From: Verrucomicrobiia bacterium
Lineage (GTDB): Bacteria > Verrucomicrobiota > Verrucomicrobiia > Opitutales > Cerasicoccaceae
Length of the DNA: 64,000 nt
Direction of reading: 5' to 3'
Assembly: GCA_030425485.1 (NCBI GenBank)
Contig: JAUIAM010000017.1
Location: 16,994 to 80,993, forward strand
Below are positions 55,711-64,000 of this stretch, piece by piece (position 1 is the first letter of the stretch; the number at the start of each line of letters is the position of its first letter). Under the pieces are notes generated by a model, which was given only the letters and a program-made list of their open reading frames with translations, had not been told where the DNA came from and did no database searches. The position numbers were made by a program, and so were the translations under genes.

Positions 55711-57549
55711 TTACAGTCGGAATTCTGGCGGAGTTCTTAATTGTTTGCGCAGTTCGATGCGTTGGCGGTGGAGGTCGCGGACGGCGTCGGTGTCCTCCGC
55801 AGGAGTATTCATGAGTTTGAGGTCAAGTTGCTTTTGCTGTTGGTTGAGGTGGCGTCGGTAGAGGGCCTGGATGCAGGTCTGGGCCACGTCCTCGGGGGCC
55901 TCTCCGGTGATGCTCAAGTTCAGCAATGAATAATAATAATTCCTTTCCTCGTCAGTCTCAAGTCGGTCAATAAAATCGTCTTGCCCGCTCCAGGCGTCAT
56001 CCTGGAACTCGATAAGCAACTTTTTGAGCAGATCTCCCTCGGGGGTTTTTGCATTAATCCACTCGGGATCAATGATATGTGAGATTGTTAGGGCCAGCTG
56101 TTCGTGATGTAAAACGAGTGACACTAGCTGGGATTCCGCACTTGTCAATGCCTGAGAGGCTAATTCCCGTCTGGGCTCGCTGTCGGGTTCGGGGGTTATG
56201 GAGCGGGTTTGGCCGGTGCGGAAGCGTTCGAAATCGCGTTGAAGGGCCAGCCGATCGACCCGGCTGAGGAGCAGGGCGAGGGCACCGAGCGACTGGTCGC
56301 GTACGACCTCGCTCTCGCTCTGGGAGATGATGCCGAAAAGCTCGTCCAGCCCGCGACGCTCTTCTGGGCTGCCGGGATCGAGCTCGGGCGGGACGAGTGC
56401 GCGTGCGGCAAACTGTATCCACGTCATGGCTTCGGCCTCCAGGGCGGTGAGGGCCTCGGCGCCGCCTTCGGCCAGCAGGTCGTCCGGGTCGGCTCCTTGG
56501 GGGAGGGCGAGGAAATGCACGTCGAGCCCGGCTTTTAACGCGAGTGGAAGCATGCGCAGGGCGGCTTTGCGCCCGGCGTTGTCGCCGTCGAGCAGCACCT
56601 CAACACGCTGGGTGTAGCGGCGCAGGAGGGCGAGCTGGTGGTCGGTGATGGCGGTGCCCTGCGGAGCCACGGCATGCCCGATGCCTTTCTCAAAGCAGCG
56701 CAGGCAGTCGAGCTGGCCTTCGACCAGGATGACGCTTTTGGCCTCGCCCAAGTGGGTGCGGGCGTAGTCCAGCCCGAAAAGTACGTCGCTTTTCTTAAAC
56801 AGGGGTGTCTCGGGTGAGTTGACGTATTTGGCCTCGCGAGAGGAGTCGTCCTCCGGGGTGAGGTCGGTCACGCGAGCGGTGAAGGCGATGACGCGCCCCT
56901 GCACATCCCGGATGGGGATCATGAGCCGACCGCGAAAGCGGGGCTTGGCCCGGCGGGCTTCGAGGTCGTTGTCGTTGACGTAGAACAGGCCGCACTGGCG
57001 AATGGCATCGGCGGAGTAGCCCTCCTTGTGCAAGGCTTCGAGCAGCTTGCCGCCGTTGGCCGGGGCGAGCCCGATCTTGAACTCCTTGGCTACGTCGAGG
57101 GGGAAGCGGCGCTTGTCTGTCCAGTAGGTACGGATGTAGTCCGATTCCTCGTGCTCGGCCAGGAAACAGCGGTGAAAGTAATCCGTGGCCACGTTGTGGA
57201 GGGTGAGCAGCTCCTTGCGCAGGGAGAGCTTTTCCCGCGGCATGCCGTCCTCCTCGTATTCGAGGGGGACGCTGAAGCGCTCGGCCAGTACCTCAATGGC
57301 TTCGTTGAACTCCAGGTTCTCCTTGAGCTGGATGAAGCGGAACAGGTCGCCCGCATTGCCCGAGGAGTAGTCCATGAAGACGTTCTTCTCCGGGTGGACG
57401 TAAAACGAGGGCGTCTTTTCCGGGTTAAAGGGGCTGAGTCCACGGAATTGCGCCCCCGCGCGCTTCATCTGCGTGTAGGGGGTGACGACGTCAAGCAGGC
57501 TCACGCGCTGCCGGAGATTTTCAATGCTGCTTCGCTTGACCCGGGGCAT
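55711..57549 (-). CDS. dnaG: DNA primase with degenerate zinc-binding domain
   Basis: The product has 612 residues. The TOPRIM domain is intact: [31 protein letters not shown] and GADPDDLL carry the acidic metal ligands. The N-terminal CHC2-type domain is recognisable ([19 protein letters not shown], then [14 protein letters not shown]), but the usual Cys and His ligands are all replaced: the C-P-F-H segment reads S-P-F-N and the C-F-G-C segment reads D-Y-S-S. The C-terminal part should bind the replicative helicase. It makes RNA primers for replication. It heads the dnaG-rpoD operon. Loss of the zinc site is directly visible. Its effect on template recognition is unknown. Confidence 0.95.
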   Translation of the reverse strand: MPRVKRSSIENLRQRVSLLDVVTPYTQMKRAGAQFRGLSPFNPEKTPSFYVHPEKNVFMDYSSGNAGDLFRFIQLKENLEFNEAIEVLAERFSVPLEYEEDGMPREKLSLRKELLTLHNVATDYFHRCFLAEHEESDYIRTYWTDKRRFPLDVAKEFKIGLAPANGGKLLEALHKEGYSADAIRQCGLFYVNDNDLEARRAKPRFRGRLMIPIRDVQGRVIAFTARVTDLTPEDDSSREAKYVNSPETPLFKKSDVLFGLDYARTHLGEAKSVILVEGQLDCLRCFEKGIGHAVAPQGTAITDHQLALLRRYTQRVEVLLDGDNAGRKAALRMLPLALKAGLDVHFLALPQGADPDDLLAEGGAEALTALEAEAMTWIQFAARALVPPELDPGSPEERRGLDELFGIISQSESEVVRDQSLGALALLLSRVDRLALQRDFERFRTGQTRSITPEPDSEPRRELASQALTSAESQLVSLVLHHEQLALTISHIIDPEWINAKTPEGDLLKKLLIEFQDDAWSGQDDFIDRLETDEERNYYYSLLNLSITGEAPEDVAQTCIQALYRRHLNQQQKQLDLKLMNTPAEDTDAVRDLHRQRIELRKQLRTPPEFRL

Positions 57550-57749
57550 AGTGGTGGAAGGTCAATATCACTAGAGTAAGCGATTCGCCACGGCGAGAAC
57601 GTCTTTTTCGAAAGTTATTAGCGAAATACCTGTGAATAACCCGGCTCGGACCATTAGCTAACGCAAATAAGACTTGAATTATAGTATCAAATAATAGTAA
57701 ATATTCCATGGGATTATAGATTGTTCAAAAAACCAAACCTATTACTACT

Positions 57750-59225
57750 ATGTTACGCATCTGTCTCTCCACCCTATGCCTGGCCCTGCTTGCAGGATGC
57801 ACCGGGCACGTTAACGTCACGCATGAACCAGCTGTTGCGCTGACGCCTGCTCAGTCCAAGTGCGAACGCAAAAAGAACTGCACACCTCATAGCTACTCGC
57901 CGGACTCGCGCAAGGGCGTACCCTACAACCTCGGGCAAACCAAGCTCAAGGTCACAGCGGCCTATTCACTTTACAAGGCGGAGTACTCGTCGGAGAAACC
58001 CACTGCTGCTCAGGCTTCAGCGGGACCCAAGGCCGGAGTCGAGGCGACGTTCAATCATGATGAAATCGCGTACAAGGTTACCCTCAACGGCACGTCTACA
58101 GAGGTCACTGAGTACGTCGGTGAGCTAAAGGGGCAGGGCCCAACGTCGCCTACCGAGGATCGCAACCCGGCTGCGGTAAATGTGACCGTTTATTACCTGG
58201 CGCTGGATGAGGCACCCAGCATGGAGCCCATTACCGTGATCGACCCGAATCTGTGGTTCTTCCTCGACGTGGAGAACGAAGTGAAAAACTTCGAGCTGGA
58301 TGTTTCCAGCGAAGGTATCCTCAAGAAGGTAGGCGGCAAGTTTGACGACAAGACCGATGAGGTCGTCCAATCGCTTGTAGATACGACTCTCTCTGTTGCC
58401 AAGATGGCCACTGGGTTTTCAGGTTTTGGAACAATCTTAAGCTTTAATGACGTAAAAGGCGAGCTGACGGCAGAGCAGATTCAGCAATTAAAAGAGAGTG
58501 GGCGAAGTGAATCGGACATTGCGTTCCATCTTGTCAAGTCGACCAAGGTGGCCAGTGGCGATTTTACTAATGTATTCGGTTTGGAGGACTTATCCAAATG
58601 TGGCACGCAAGCGACCGTTTTACCAGATGTCTGGCATGTTGATGGTAAGCTTCGCAACGTGATGCATGCACACAGCATTACCCTGAAAGCCGATGGTCAA
58701 TCGCTAAGCGAGACATACGCCCAGCGCACGGCAGGTGCGCTCAAGGCGGGTGACTGCGGCCCCTACGAAACGAATAATCTGGTCTACGGCATGCCCGGCT
58801 ATGTGCCGGTCACGATGACGATCAACATGATAGACACGAGTCCAGAAGCAAGCGAGGAAGCGGAAGGCAAGGCCGACCCGAATCTGGAGGGTATCGATTT
58901 AAAAAATAAACCTCAGGCCAACGGTACTGAGGCTCAACCGGATAGTAATACGCAGAAAGGGGAAGCCGCCCCTGAACTGCCCAAGCTTTTCCCGCTGGTG
59001 CAAACGGTCTCGGTTCCCTTCCGCAATCTCGGCGGACTGGCAACGGTCTACATGGGCAGCAAAACCTTCTCTGACCGCGAGGGCACGCTCATCTTTAACG
59101 AAGCCACGGGGCTGCCCGTGAATTACAAGCTCAACATCGACTCCCAACTGCACACCGCTGTTAATTCGCTTAACGAAAATACCAAGCAGGTTATGGCCAA
59201 GGCTGACGATGACGACAGTCAGTAA
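57750..59225 (+). CDS. Large lipoprotein of unknown function
   Basis: The product has 491 residues. The signal peptide ends in a lipobox LALLAGC, so it is lipid-anchored. The mature protein is probably beta-rich in the first half (KLKVTAAYSLYKAEYSS, AYKVTLNGTSTEVTEYVG, VNVTVYYLALDEAPS). There is a low-complexity acidic segment around residues 370-410, and further strands at the end (VSVPFRNLGGLATVYMGSKTF). I recognise no domain. Codon use in places (AAA, TTA, AAT) is more AT-rich than in neighbours, possibly a sign of transfer. It is a single gene with an AT-rich upstream region and a strong terminator after it. Confidence 0.7.
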   Translation: MLRICLSTLCLALLAGCTGHVNVTHEPAVALTPAQSKCERKKNCTPHSYSPDSRKGVPYNLGQTKLKVTAAYSLYKAEYSSEKPTAAQASAGPKAGVEATFNHDEIAYKVTLNGTSTEVTEYVGELKGQGPTSPTEDRNPAAVNVTVYYLALDEAPSMEPITVIDPNLWFFLDVENEVKNFELDVSSEGILKKVGGKFDDKTDEVVQSLVDTTLSVAKMATGFSGFGTILSFNDVKGELTAEQIQQLKESGRSESDIAFHLVKSTKVASGDFTNVFGLEDLSKCGTQATVLPDVWHVDGKLRNVMHAHSITLKADGQSLSETYAQRTAGALKAGDCGPYETNNLVYGMPGYVPVTMTINMIDTSPEASEEAEGKADPNLEGIDLKNKPQANGTEAQPDSNTQKGEAAPELPKLFPLVQTVSVPFRNLGGLATVYMGSKTFSDREGTLIFNEATGLPVNYKLNIDSQLHTAVNSLNENTKQVMAKADDDDSQ

Positions 59226-59250
59226 CCTCGCGCCTTGACTTGTTACCCCT

Positions 59251-59290
59251 AAAAAAAGGCCCTGCAACGATCGTTGCAGGGCTTTGTCTT
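59251..59290. terminator. Bidirectional intrinsic terminator
   Basis: GCCCTGCAACGATCGTTGCAGGGC (in two halves, GCCCTGCAACGA and its complement) is a perfect 24-base palindrome at 59259-59282, with seven A before it and CTTTGTCTT after it. On the minus strand this gives a hairpin followed by a T-run, so it ends the class I aldolase transcript well. It also ends the lipoprotein gene from the left. Confidence 0.85.
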
Positions 59291-59342
59291 AAAAGATACG
59301 GAGCGGGCAAGGCCCCGTTTTATGCCAGCGGGTGCTATCCGC

Positions 59343-60410
59343 CTAGGCGATGGTGACTTCGGGGCAGAGGTAGACGTCCTGAATGGCGTTGAGGAGCTTG
59401 ACGCCTTCCTCCATCGGTCGCTGGAAAGCCTTGCGCCCGGAGATGAGGCCCGCGCCGCCTGCGCGCTTGTTGATAACGGCGGTCTTGACCGCATCGCCAA
59501 AGTCGTTGCTGCCAGAGGCACCGCCGGAGTTGATCAGCGGCTGGCGGCCCATGTAGCAATTGGCGATCTGGTAGCGGGTGAGGTCGATCGGGTTGTCGCT
59601 GGTCAGCTCGGTGTAAATGCGCTCGTCGAGCTTGCCATAGCTGGAGTTGCCCGTGTTGAGCGCCTTGTAGCCGCCGTTATTTTCGGGAAGCTTCTGCTTG
59701 ATAATGTCGGCTTCGATGGTGACGCCGAGGTGGTTGGCCTGGCCCGTGAGGTCGGCAGAGACATGGTAGTCCACGCCGTCCTTCTTAAAGGCGGAGTTGC
59801 GCAGGTAGCACCAGAGGATGGTGGCCATGCCCAGCTCGTGCGCGCGGTAGAACGCCTCAGCGACTTCGATGATCTGGCGGTTCGACTCCTCGGAGCCAAA
59901 GTAGATCGTTGCGCCGACGGCTGCCGCACCCATGTCGTAGGCCTGATCGACCGAGCCGAACATGATCTGGTCGGCCTGGTTAGGGTAGGTGAGGAGCTGG
60001 TTGTGGTTGATCTTTACGATAAAGGGGATCTTGTGGGCGTACTTGCGGGCTACGGAGCCGAGGACGCCAAAGGTGGAGGCGACGGCGTTGCAGCCGCCCT
60101 CCAGGGCGAGCTTGACGATGTTTTCGCTGTCAAAATAGTCCGGGTTTTTGGCAAAGGACGCGCCCCCGCTGTGCTCGATGCCCTGGTCAACCGGCAGGAT
60201 GCTCATGTAGCCGGTACCGGCGAGACGACCGGTGTGAAAGAGCCAGTTTAGGTTGTTGAGCACGCGCTGGTTGCGGTCGCTGGAGGCATAAATACGGTCC
60301 ACGAAGTCGCCGCCGGGCAGGTGCAGGCGATCTTTGCTGATGGTCTTGCATGCGTGGGTGAGGAGGGGTTTGGCATCTGCGCCGAGGTATTCTTCGATCT
60401 GGTTGATCAT
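59343..60410 (-). CDS. fbaB: Class I fructose-bisphosphate aldolase (FbaB/DhnA type)
   Basis: From the ATG at 60410 the product is 355 residues. The frame is open further upstream, but that part has no family match. Visible motifs are [19 protein letters not shown] and the Schiff-base region [12 protein letters not shown], with [20 protein letters not shown] and [12 protein letters not shown] near the C-terminus. It cleaves fructose 1,6-bisphosphate in glycolysis, or forms it in gluconeogenesis, through a Lys imine, with no metal. It is divergent from a class II aldolase gene 271 bases away. An intrinsic terminator follows it at 59251. Confidence 0.92.
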   Translation of the reverse strand: MINQIEEYLGADAKPLLTHACKTISKDRLHLPGGDFVDRIYASSDRNQRVLNNLNWLFHTGRLAGTGYMSILPVDQGIEHSGGASFAKNPDYFDSENIVKLALEGGCNAVASTFGVLGSVARKYAHKIPFIVKINHNQLLTYPNQADQIMFGSVDQAYDMGAAAVGATIYFGSEESNRQIIEVAEAFYRAHELGMATILWCYLRNSAFKKDGVDYHVSADLTGQANHLGVTIEADIIKQKLPENNGGYKALNTGNSSYGKLDERIYTELTSDNPIDLTRYQIANCYMGRQPLINSGGASGSNDFGDAVKTAVINKRAGGAGLISGRKAFQRPMEEGVKLLNAIQDVYLCPEVTIA

Positions 60411-60681
60411 GGGTGTGTTGTATTGGCGGTTAACTTGACTGGTGAGACACCCGAATGAAATACCGCGCCGGCGCGTTCTGCAATGCGGAAATAGGCCCAT
60501 GCTGGCCCGATCGGTTGAAATTAGCGTAACAATTTCGTTGCTGTGGCGGCGAAATTGCTGCGTATGTCCTGTGCATTTCCGAAAAACATAAGGCAGCCTA
60601 TGGATTTTGTTGATTTAGTGTCAGCATCGTATAAGTTAGCCTACTTAACATAGCTCAATATCCACCAAACACAAAGCATAC
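60411..60681. promoter_or_regulatory. Shared promoter region of the divergent aldolase genes
   Basis: The 271-base gap holds no ORF of note. On the plus strand TATAAG at 60630-60635 could be the -10 of the class II gene, with a weak TTGTTG 17 bases before it. The leftward promoter for fbaB was not identified. A regulator balancing both enzymes could act here. Confidence 0.4.
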
Positions 60682-61713
60682 ATGCCAGTTGCAACACCGA
60701 AGCAGTACGAAGCAATGATCGACGCCGCCCAGAAGGGCAACTACGCCTATCCGGCCGTCAACATCACTTCGATCACGACCATTAACGCAGCGCTCAAGGC
60801 CTTTGCGGATGCCAAGTCCGACGGCATCATCCAGGTATCCACCGGCGGTGGCCAGTTCGCTTCCGGCCTCGGTGTCGGTGACGCCGCTTTCGGCGCCATC
60901 GTGCTGGCCGAAGCCACACACATCCTGGCTGAAAAGTACGACATCCTCGTCGCCCTGCACACCGACCACTGCCACCCGGAGAAGGTGGACAGCTTCCTCA
61001 AGCCGCTGCTCGAAGCCTCCCGCAAGCGTATCGCCGAGGGCAAGGGCCCGCTCTTCCAGTCCCACATGTTCGACGGTTCCGTCGTTTCTTTGGCGGAAAA
61101 CCTGGAGCTCTCCAAGGCCCTCCTTAAGGAGTGTGCCGAGCTGGACATCATCCTCGAAGTCGAAGCTGGCTGCGTTGGTGGCGAAGAGGACGGTCACGAC
61201 ACCTCCGGCCTCCCGGCTGAAAAGCTTTACACGACTCCCGAGGACATGGTGGAAGTGTACGAAGCCCTCAACCCGCTGGGCCGCTTCATTTTTGCCGCCA
61301 CCTTTGGCAACGTCCACGGTGCGTACAAGCCCGGCGCGGTTAAGCTCAAGCCCACCATCCTGCGCGACGGCCAGAAGGCTGTGGTGGAGAAGTACGGCCA
61401 GGAAGCCTTCATGGACCTCGTCTTCCACGGTGGTTCCGGCTCCGAGTTGAGCGACATCCGCGAAACGCTCGAGTATGGTGTTATCAAGATGAACATCGAC
61501 ACCGACACGCAGTACGCCTTCACCCGCCCGATCGTCAGCCACGTTTGCAGCAACATCGAAGGTGTGCTCAAGATCGACGGCGAAGTCGGCAACAAAAAGG
61601 TCTACGACCCGCGCAGCTACATGAAGAAGGCTGAAAAGAGCATGTCCGAGCGCCTCTTCCAGGCTTGCGAAGACCTTTGCTCCGACGGCAAGACCATCTT
61701 TGGCACCGTCTAA
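60682..61713 (+). CDS. fba: Class II fructose-bisphosphate aldolase
   Basis: The product has 343 residues, the class IIA type. The zinc-binding His residues are in VALHTDHCHPEKV, FAATFGNVHGAYKPG and LVFHGGSGS. The Lys/Glu-rich GCVGGEEDGHDTSGLP loop and the catalytic Asp in the TDHC motif are complete. It performs the same reaction as the neighbouring class I enzyme but needs a divalent metal. The start at 60682 gives the typical MPVATPKQYEAMID. A strong intrinsic terminator follows. Confidence 0.95.
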   Translation: MPVATPKQYEAMIDAAQKGNYAYPAVNITSITTINAALKAFADAKSDGIIQVSTGGGQFASGLGVGDAAFGAIVLAEATHILAEKYDILVALHTDHCHPEKVDSFLKPLLEASRKRIAEGKGPLFQSHMFDGSVVSLAENLELSKALLKECAELDIILEVEAGCVGGEEDGHDTSGLPAEKLYTTPEDMVEVYEALNPLGRFIFAATFGNVHGAYKPGAVKLKPTILRDGQKAVVEKYGQEAFMDLVFHGGSGSELSDIRETLEYGVIKMNIDTDTQYAFTRPIVSHVCSNIEGVLKIDGEVGNKKVYDPRSYMKKAEKSMSERLFQACEDLCSDGKTIFGTV

Positions 61714-61732
61714 GCGCGCATTCCCTTTACTC

Positions 61733-61765
61733 AAGCCAGGTTCCCCCGTGGAGCCTGGCTTTTTC
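61733..61765 (+). terminator. Intrinsic terminator of the class II aldolase gene
   Basis: AAGCCAGGTTCC pairs with GGAGCCTGGCTT (one G-T pair, loop CCCGT), followed by TTTTC. It is 19 bases after the stop codon. A clear rho-independent terminator. Confidence 0.9.
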
Positions 61766-61777
61766 GTGCTCGTGTGA

Positions 61778-61934
61778 TGTTAGCTTATTTCCTATTTAAA
61801 TTATTTCACGCAAAGCACACCAAGAGCGCAAAGTAATCCCGCAGGTCGATATGCTCTGCCTTAAACGCTTTGCGCGCTCTGCGAGAGTTAATGAAGTATG
61901 GCTTAAAAATTAATGCCAGTGTCCTGTTAGCTTA
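61778..61934. repeat. CGCAAAG-type intergenic repeat, flanked by a 10 bp direct repeat
   Basis: TTTCACGCAAAGCACACC and AGAGCGCAAAG on the left face AACGCTTTGCGCGCTCTGCG and AGAGTTAA on the right in inverted order. The whole is flanked by TGTTAGCTTA at 61778 and 61925, exact 10-base direct repeats. This could be a target-site duplication or chance. It belongs to the same family as 22715-22797 and 52150-52178. Confidence 0.5.
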
Positions 61935-61948
61935 GTTCGTGCCTAAAC

Positions 61949-62043
61949 GATTTCACCGCAAAGACGCAGAGAGCTTCAGGTTCAATCTTACCCCTGGCAA
62001 TGCCCTCTGTCCTTTTGTCTGTTTTGTGCCTTTTTGTGGCCAT
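61949..62043. repeat. CACAAAG-type intergenic repeat
   Basis: GATTTCACCGCAAAGACGCA on the left faces CTCTGTCCTTTTGTCTGTTT, TGTGCC and TTTTTGTGGCC on the right in inverted order. It makes up the rest of the 352-base gap between the class II aldolase and the GYF_2 gene. No gene was seen in that gap. Confidence 0.5.
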
Positions 62044-62065
62044 CTGCATTTTATAAAGAACTTGG

Positions 62066-62731
62066 CTATCGCTTTTTCTTCATCCAGGAGACCTTGCTGG
62101 CCATGTAGTAGGCTACGCCCATGGCCACGAGGTAGAGGATGAGATCGATGCCGCTGGTGTACGCACCCATTCTGTCCATTACGCCTGAGAGGCCGAGTTC
62201 GCTCAAGGCCGAGCCGAAGCTCTCCGAGTGAGTGCGCGCGTAGGACCAAATCACGACCTGCATGTTGCCCAGGAAAATGCTGGCTGCGGTCATCGCACAG
62301 GCCATCAGCCGGAAGTGCAGCGAAAAGGGGTCGCCCCCCAGGCGGACAGCCAGTCCAACGACACCGCCCACCGCCAACACGAGGTAGGGGACGGGGTAGC
62401 CGGCGTTGACGACCACGCGGGCCCAGACCCAGCTCATGGCCACGGCGGCCAGCCCACCGCGCAGGAGCACGAGCAGGTAGGGAGTGAGAAGCTCGGTGGG
62501 GCTCAGCTCCGGGTTGCTGAAGCGCTCCGGTTCGACGTTGCTTGCGGCCACGCGTTGCCGTCCGCTTTCACCAAAGTGCTGCATGGCCTGGTCCATCGGG
62601 AGCCAGTCGGCCATGGCATCGGTTCGCATGGGGGTGGAGGCGTCGATGGCGCCCTCGTTGACGAGTTCCAGCACCCGCTCCTCTGTGAAGGGGCCGAGGC
62701 ACTGTTTGTCCTTGTAATAATACCAGGCCAT
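62066..62731 (-). CDS. GYF_2 domain membrane protein
   Basis: From the ATG at 62731 the product is 221 residues. The frame is open for 17 more codons upstream with no support. The N-terminal ~50 residues fit the GYF_2 domain: WYYYKDKQCLGPFTEERVLE and RTDAMADWLPMDQ. Several membrane helices follow (LLRGGLAAVAMSWVWARVVV, VLAVGGVVGLAVRL, LILYLVAMGVAYYMAS). GYF domains bind proline-rich peptides and in bacteria are often attached to membrane parts. The basic end (SWMKKKR) is cytoplasmic. Function unknown. Single gene on the minus strand. Confidence 0.75.
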   Translation of the reverse strand: MAWYYYKDKQCLGPFTEERVLELVNEGAIDASTPMRTDAMADWLPMDQAMQHFGESGRQRVAASNVEPERFSNPELSPTELLTPYLLVLLRGGLAAVAMSWVWARVVVNAGYPVPYLVLAVGGVVGLAVRLGGDPFSLHFRLMACAMTAASIFLGNMQVVIWSYARTHSESFGSALSELGLSGVMDRMGAYTSGIDLILYLVAMGVAYYMASKVSWMKKKR

Positions 62732-62860
62732 AACGAGTTTAAGCAGTGATCTTTGTTTAGCTGCCACAAATAGGCTGTTCAATGCAAAAGCTCACGCCTA
62801 TGGTCAAAACATCGTCGCTGAGCTGCGGCTGGCCGCTCCTGTATTCTATTTCAAAAATGC

Positions 62861-63709
62861 ATGTTTAAGTACGTACATCCGACCCTGTTTTCCTTTGATG
62901 TCGAGTGGGTGCCTGACCCCAAGGCCGCCCAGATGCTTTACGGCCTGGTGGACGACGGCTCGCCCCAGCGCACGCACGATGCCTTTCGCAAGATGTGGGC
63001 CGAGGCCGGGGCCAAGCCCGAGATGCCGCGCCCGTGGATCAAGACCTGCCTCTGCCGGGTGGTTTCCATCTGCGGGATTTTTCGTGAGCAGGGCGCGGGT
63101 GGCGGCGTGACGCTCAAGCTCGTTTCCATCCCCGCCGATGCCTCCGACGCGGAGAAATGCTCCGAGCCCCACGTGCTGGATATGTTCTTAAAAGGCGTGG
63201 GCGGACGGCAGCCCCAGCTCGTGGGCTACAACTCAGCCAACGCGGACGTGCCCATCATCGTGCAGCGGGCCATCGTCCACGGGCTGGACAGCCACGGCTT
63301 TGCCAAGCGGCCCGAGAAGCCCTGGGAGGGCACGGACTACTTTTCCACCGCGGGCGACTTCCACGTCGATTTGGCCAAATCCCTCGCCTGGGGTAAGGAC
63401 ACCCCGCGCCTGCACGAGATCGCCACGGTCTCCGGTATCCCGGGAAAAATCGACACCGCCGGGGATCAGGTCTGGGACCTCTACTTGCAAGGCCGCACCG
63501 ACCAGATCGTGGCCTACAACGAGTGCGACGCCTTTACCACGCACCTGCTCTGGGCCCGCATGGCACGCTTTGCCGGGCTGCTCAGCGAGAAAGCCTACGC
63601 GCAGGAGCAGGAGGCCGTCCGCGCCCTGCTCACCGAGTCAGCCAGCCAGGGCAAAGCCCACCTCAAAATTTACCTCGATAAGTGGGACGAACTCCAGGCC
63701 CTGTTGTAG
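62861..63709 (+). CDS. Predicted 3'-5' exonuclease related to the PolB exonuclease domain
   Basis: The product has 282 residues. The three DEDD exonuclease motifs are in order: Exo I FSFDVEWVPD, Exo II VGYNSANADVPII and Exo III VAYNECDAFTTHLL (DEDDy-like, with Tyr before the Asp). No polymerase domain follows, so this is the stand-alone PolB-type exonuclease family. It should remove nucleotides from 3' ends in DNA repair or RNA processing. It is a single gene divergent from the GYF_2 gene. The start ATG at 62861 gives a natural N-terminus. Confidence 0.88.
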   Translation: MFKYVHPTLFSFDVEWVPDPKAAQMLYGLVDDGSPQRTHDAFRKMWAEAGAKPEMPRPWIKTCLCRVVSICGIFREQGAGGGVTLKLVSIPADASDAEKCSEPHVLDMFLKGVGGRQPQLVGYNSANADVPIIVQRAIVHGLDSHGFAKRPEKPWEGTDYFSTAGDFHVDLAKSLAWGKDTPRLHEIATVSGIPGKIDTAGDQVWDLYLQGRTDQIVAYNECDAFTTHLLWARMARFAGLLSEKAYAQEQEAVRALLTESASQGKAHLKIYLDKWDELQALL

Positions 63710-63730
63710 AGAGTATGCCAGCTATATGAG

Positions 63731-63759
63731 TTGACGGTTTTTTCTACACTTAATATAAT
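63731..63759 (+). promoter_or_regulatory. Near-consensus sigma-70 promoter
   Basis: TTGACG (63731-63736) is followed after exactly 17 bases by a perfect TATAAT (63754-63759). It is the best housekeeping promoter visible in the window. Transcription should start near 63765-63767, at or next to the ATG of the last gene. Confidence 0.75.
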
Positions 63760-63766
63760 TGTTTGT

Positions 63767-64000
63767 ATGATTATGCGGCGTATGTATGTGTTACTGCTTG
63801 GAGCTTTGACGCAGTCGCCGTTTAACGGCAAAGCCATGGCGATTTCGGCTCTTATTCTTCGAGTCGTCTTCGGGGTGCTCGCAGTATTAGCATTTTTTCT
63901 GTTTTACCATGTAGGGCTATTGAGTCCGTTTCATATGCTGTTTCTCCTCGCCTATGTTTGCTACGTCATCATCCAGTTGGTTGCAGCGTTCTTTAAGCAA
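63767..64000 (+). CDS. Membrane protein, cut by the window end
   Basis: From the ATG at 63767 a frame runs open to the end of the window (78 codons). It starts MIMRRMYVLLLGALTQSPFN, then two hydrophobic helices, LILRVVFGVLAVLAFFLFY and MLFLLAYVCYVIIQLVAAFF. ATGs at 63773 and 63782 are other possible starts. Using 63767 the mRNA from the strong promoter at 63731 would have almost no leader. No family can be named from this part. Confidence 0.6.
   Translation, partial: MIMRRMYVLLLGALTQSPFNGKAMAISALILRVVFGVLAVLAFFLFYHVGLLSPFHMLFLLAYVCYVIIQLVAAFFKQ

Overview
The window is a 64 kb stretch of GC-rich bacterial chromosome (roughly 55-60% G+C by eye) carrying mostly housekeeping genes. Several traits point to the phylum Verrucomicrobiota, probably class Opitutia (Opitutales/Puniceicoccales-like). 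These are the DUF1501/DUF1800 gene pair, the three-gene SdhCAB-type succinate dehydrogenase, an OdhA whose N-terminus has the short form typical of the PVC/Bacteroidota side, the dnaG-rpoD pair, GYF_2 and DUF4136-like proteins, and many starts without a clear Shine-Dalgarno sequence. This placement is inferred from gene content and was not computed. No tRNA, rRNA, CRISPR array, prophage or insertion sequence was recognised.

Layout. 1-9.0 kb is a surface-polysaccharide cluster: a ThDP enzyme fragment, two GT10 and one GT11 fucosyltransferase families, a GT2, a DUF268 protein, a methyltransferase-like protein, an SGNH-like protein and an MsbA-like ABC exporter. 9.1-11 kb is typA. 11.3-14.8 kb is a large hybrid sensor kinase. 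14.8-17.8 kb is the three-gene proton-translocating transhydrogenase operon. 18-26.4 kb holds a 2-hydroxyacid dehydrogenase, an exported trypsin-like protease, TatD, a MazG-like enzyme, the DUF1800/DUF1501 pair with a tiny coupled membrane ORF, and a lipoprotein. 26.4-31.3 kb (minus strand) has alr, a TsaB-like gene, rpoN and a soluble Ser/Thr kinase. 31.4-39.4 kb has an A-type Fe-S carrier, ubiE/menG, a ClpX-like ATPase, an IHF/HU protein, hisS and several exported proteins of unknown function.

39.6-51.8 kb is a TCA-cycle region: sdhCAB, a stand-alone dihydrolipoyl dehydrogenase, a histidine phosphatase, and on the opposite strand sucA-sucB-lpd, the complete 2-oxoglutarate dehydrogenase complex. 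Together with the transhydrogenase and the menaquinone methyltransferase these give a picture of aerobic, menaquinone-linked respiration. 51.9-57.6 kb has a SUI1-like factor, tatA, rpoD and dnaG. 57.7-64 kb has an orphan lipoprotein, head-to-head class I and class II fructose-bisphosphate aldolases, a GYF_2 membrane protein, a PolB-type 3'-5' exonuclease and the start of a membrane protein that runs off the window.

The least expected signals are these. (i) A family of chained short hairpins, mostly with perfect 5-7 bp stems and 3-4 nt loops, begins at the stop codons of four genes at 43.8, 45.4, 46.1 and 52.6 kb. (ii) The DnaG primase has lost all of its zinc-finger ligands. (iii) A ~171 bp concentric imperfect palindrome lies at 18.07-18.24 kb. 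(iv) A 30-residue membrane ORF is translationally coupled to the DUF1501 gene. (v) A near-consensus sigma-70 promoter at 63.73 kb places its start point on the ATG of the last gene.
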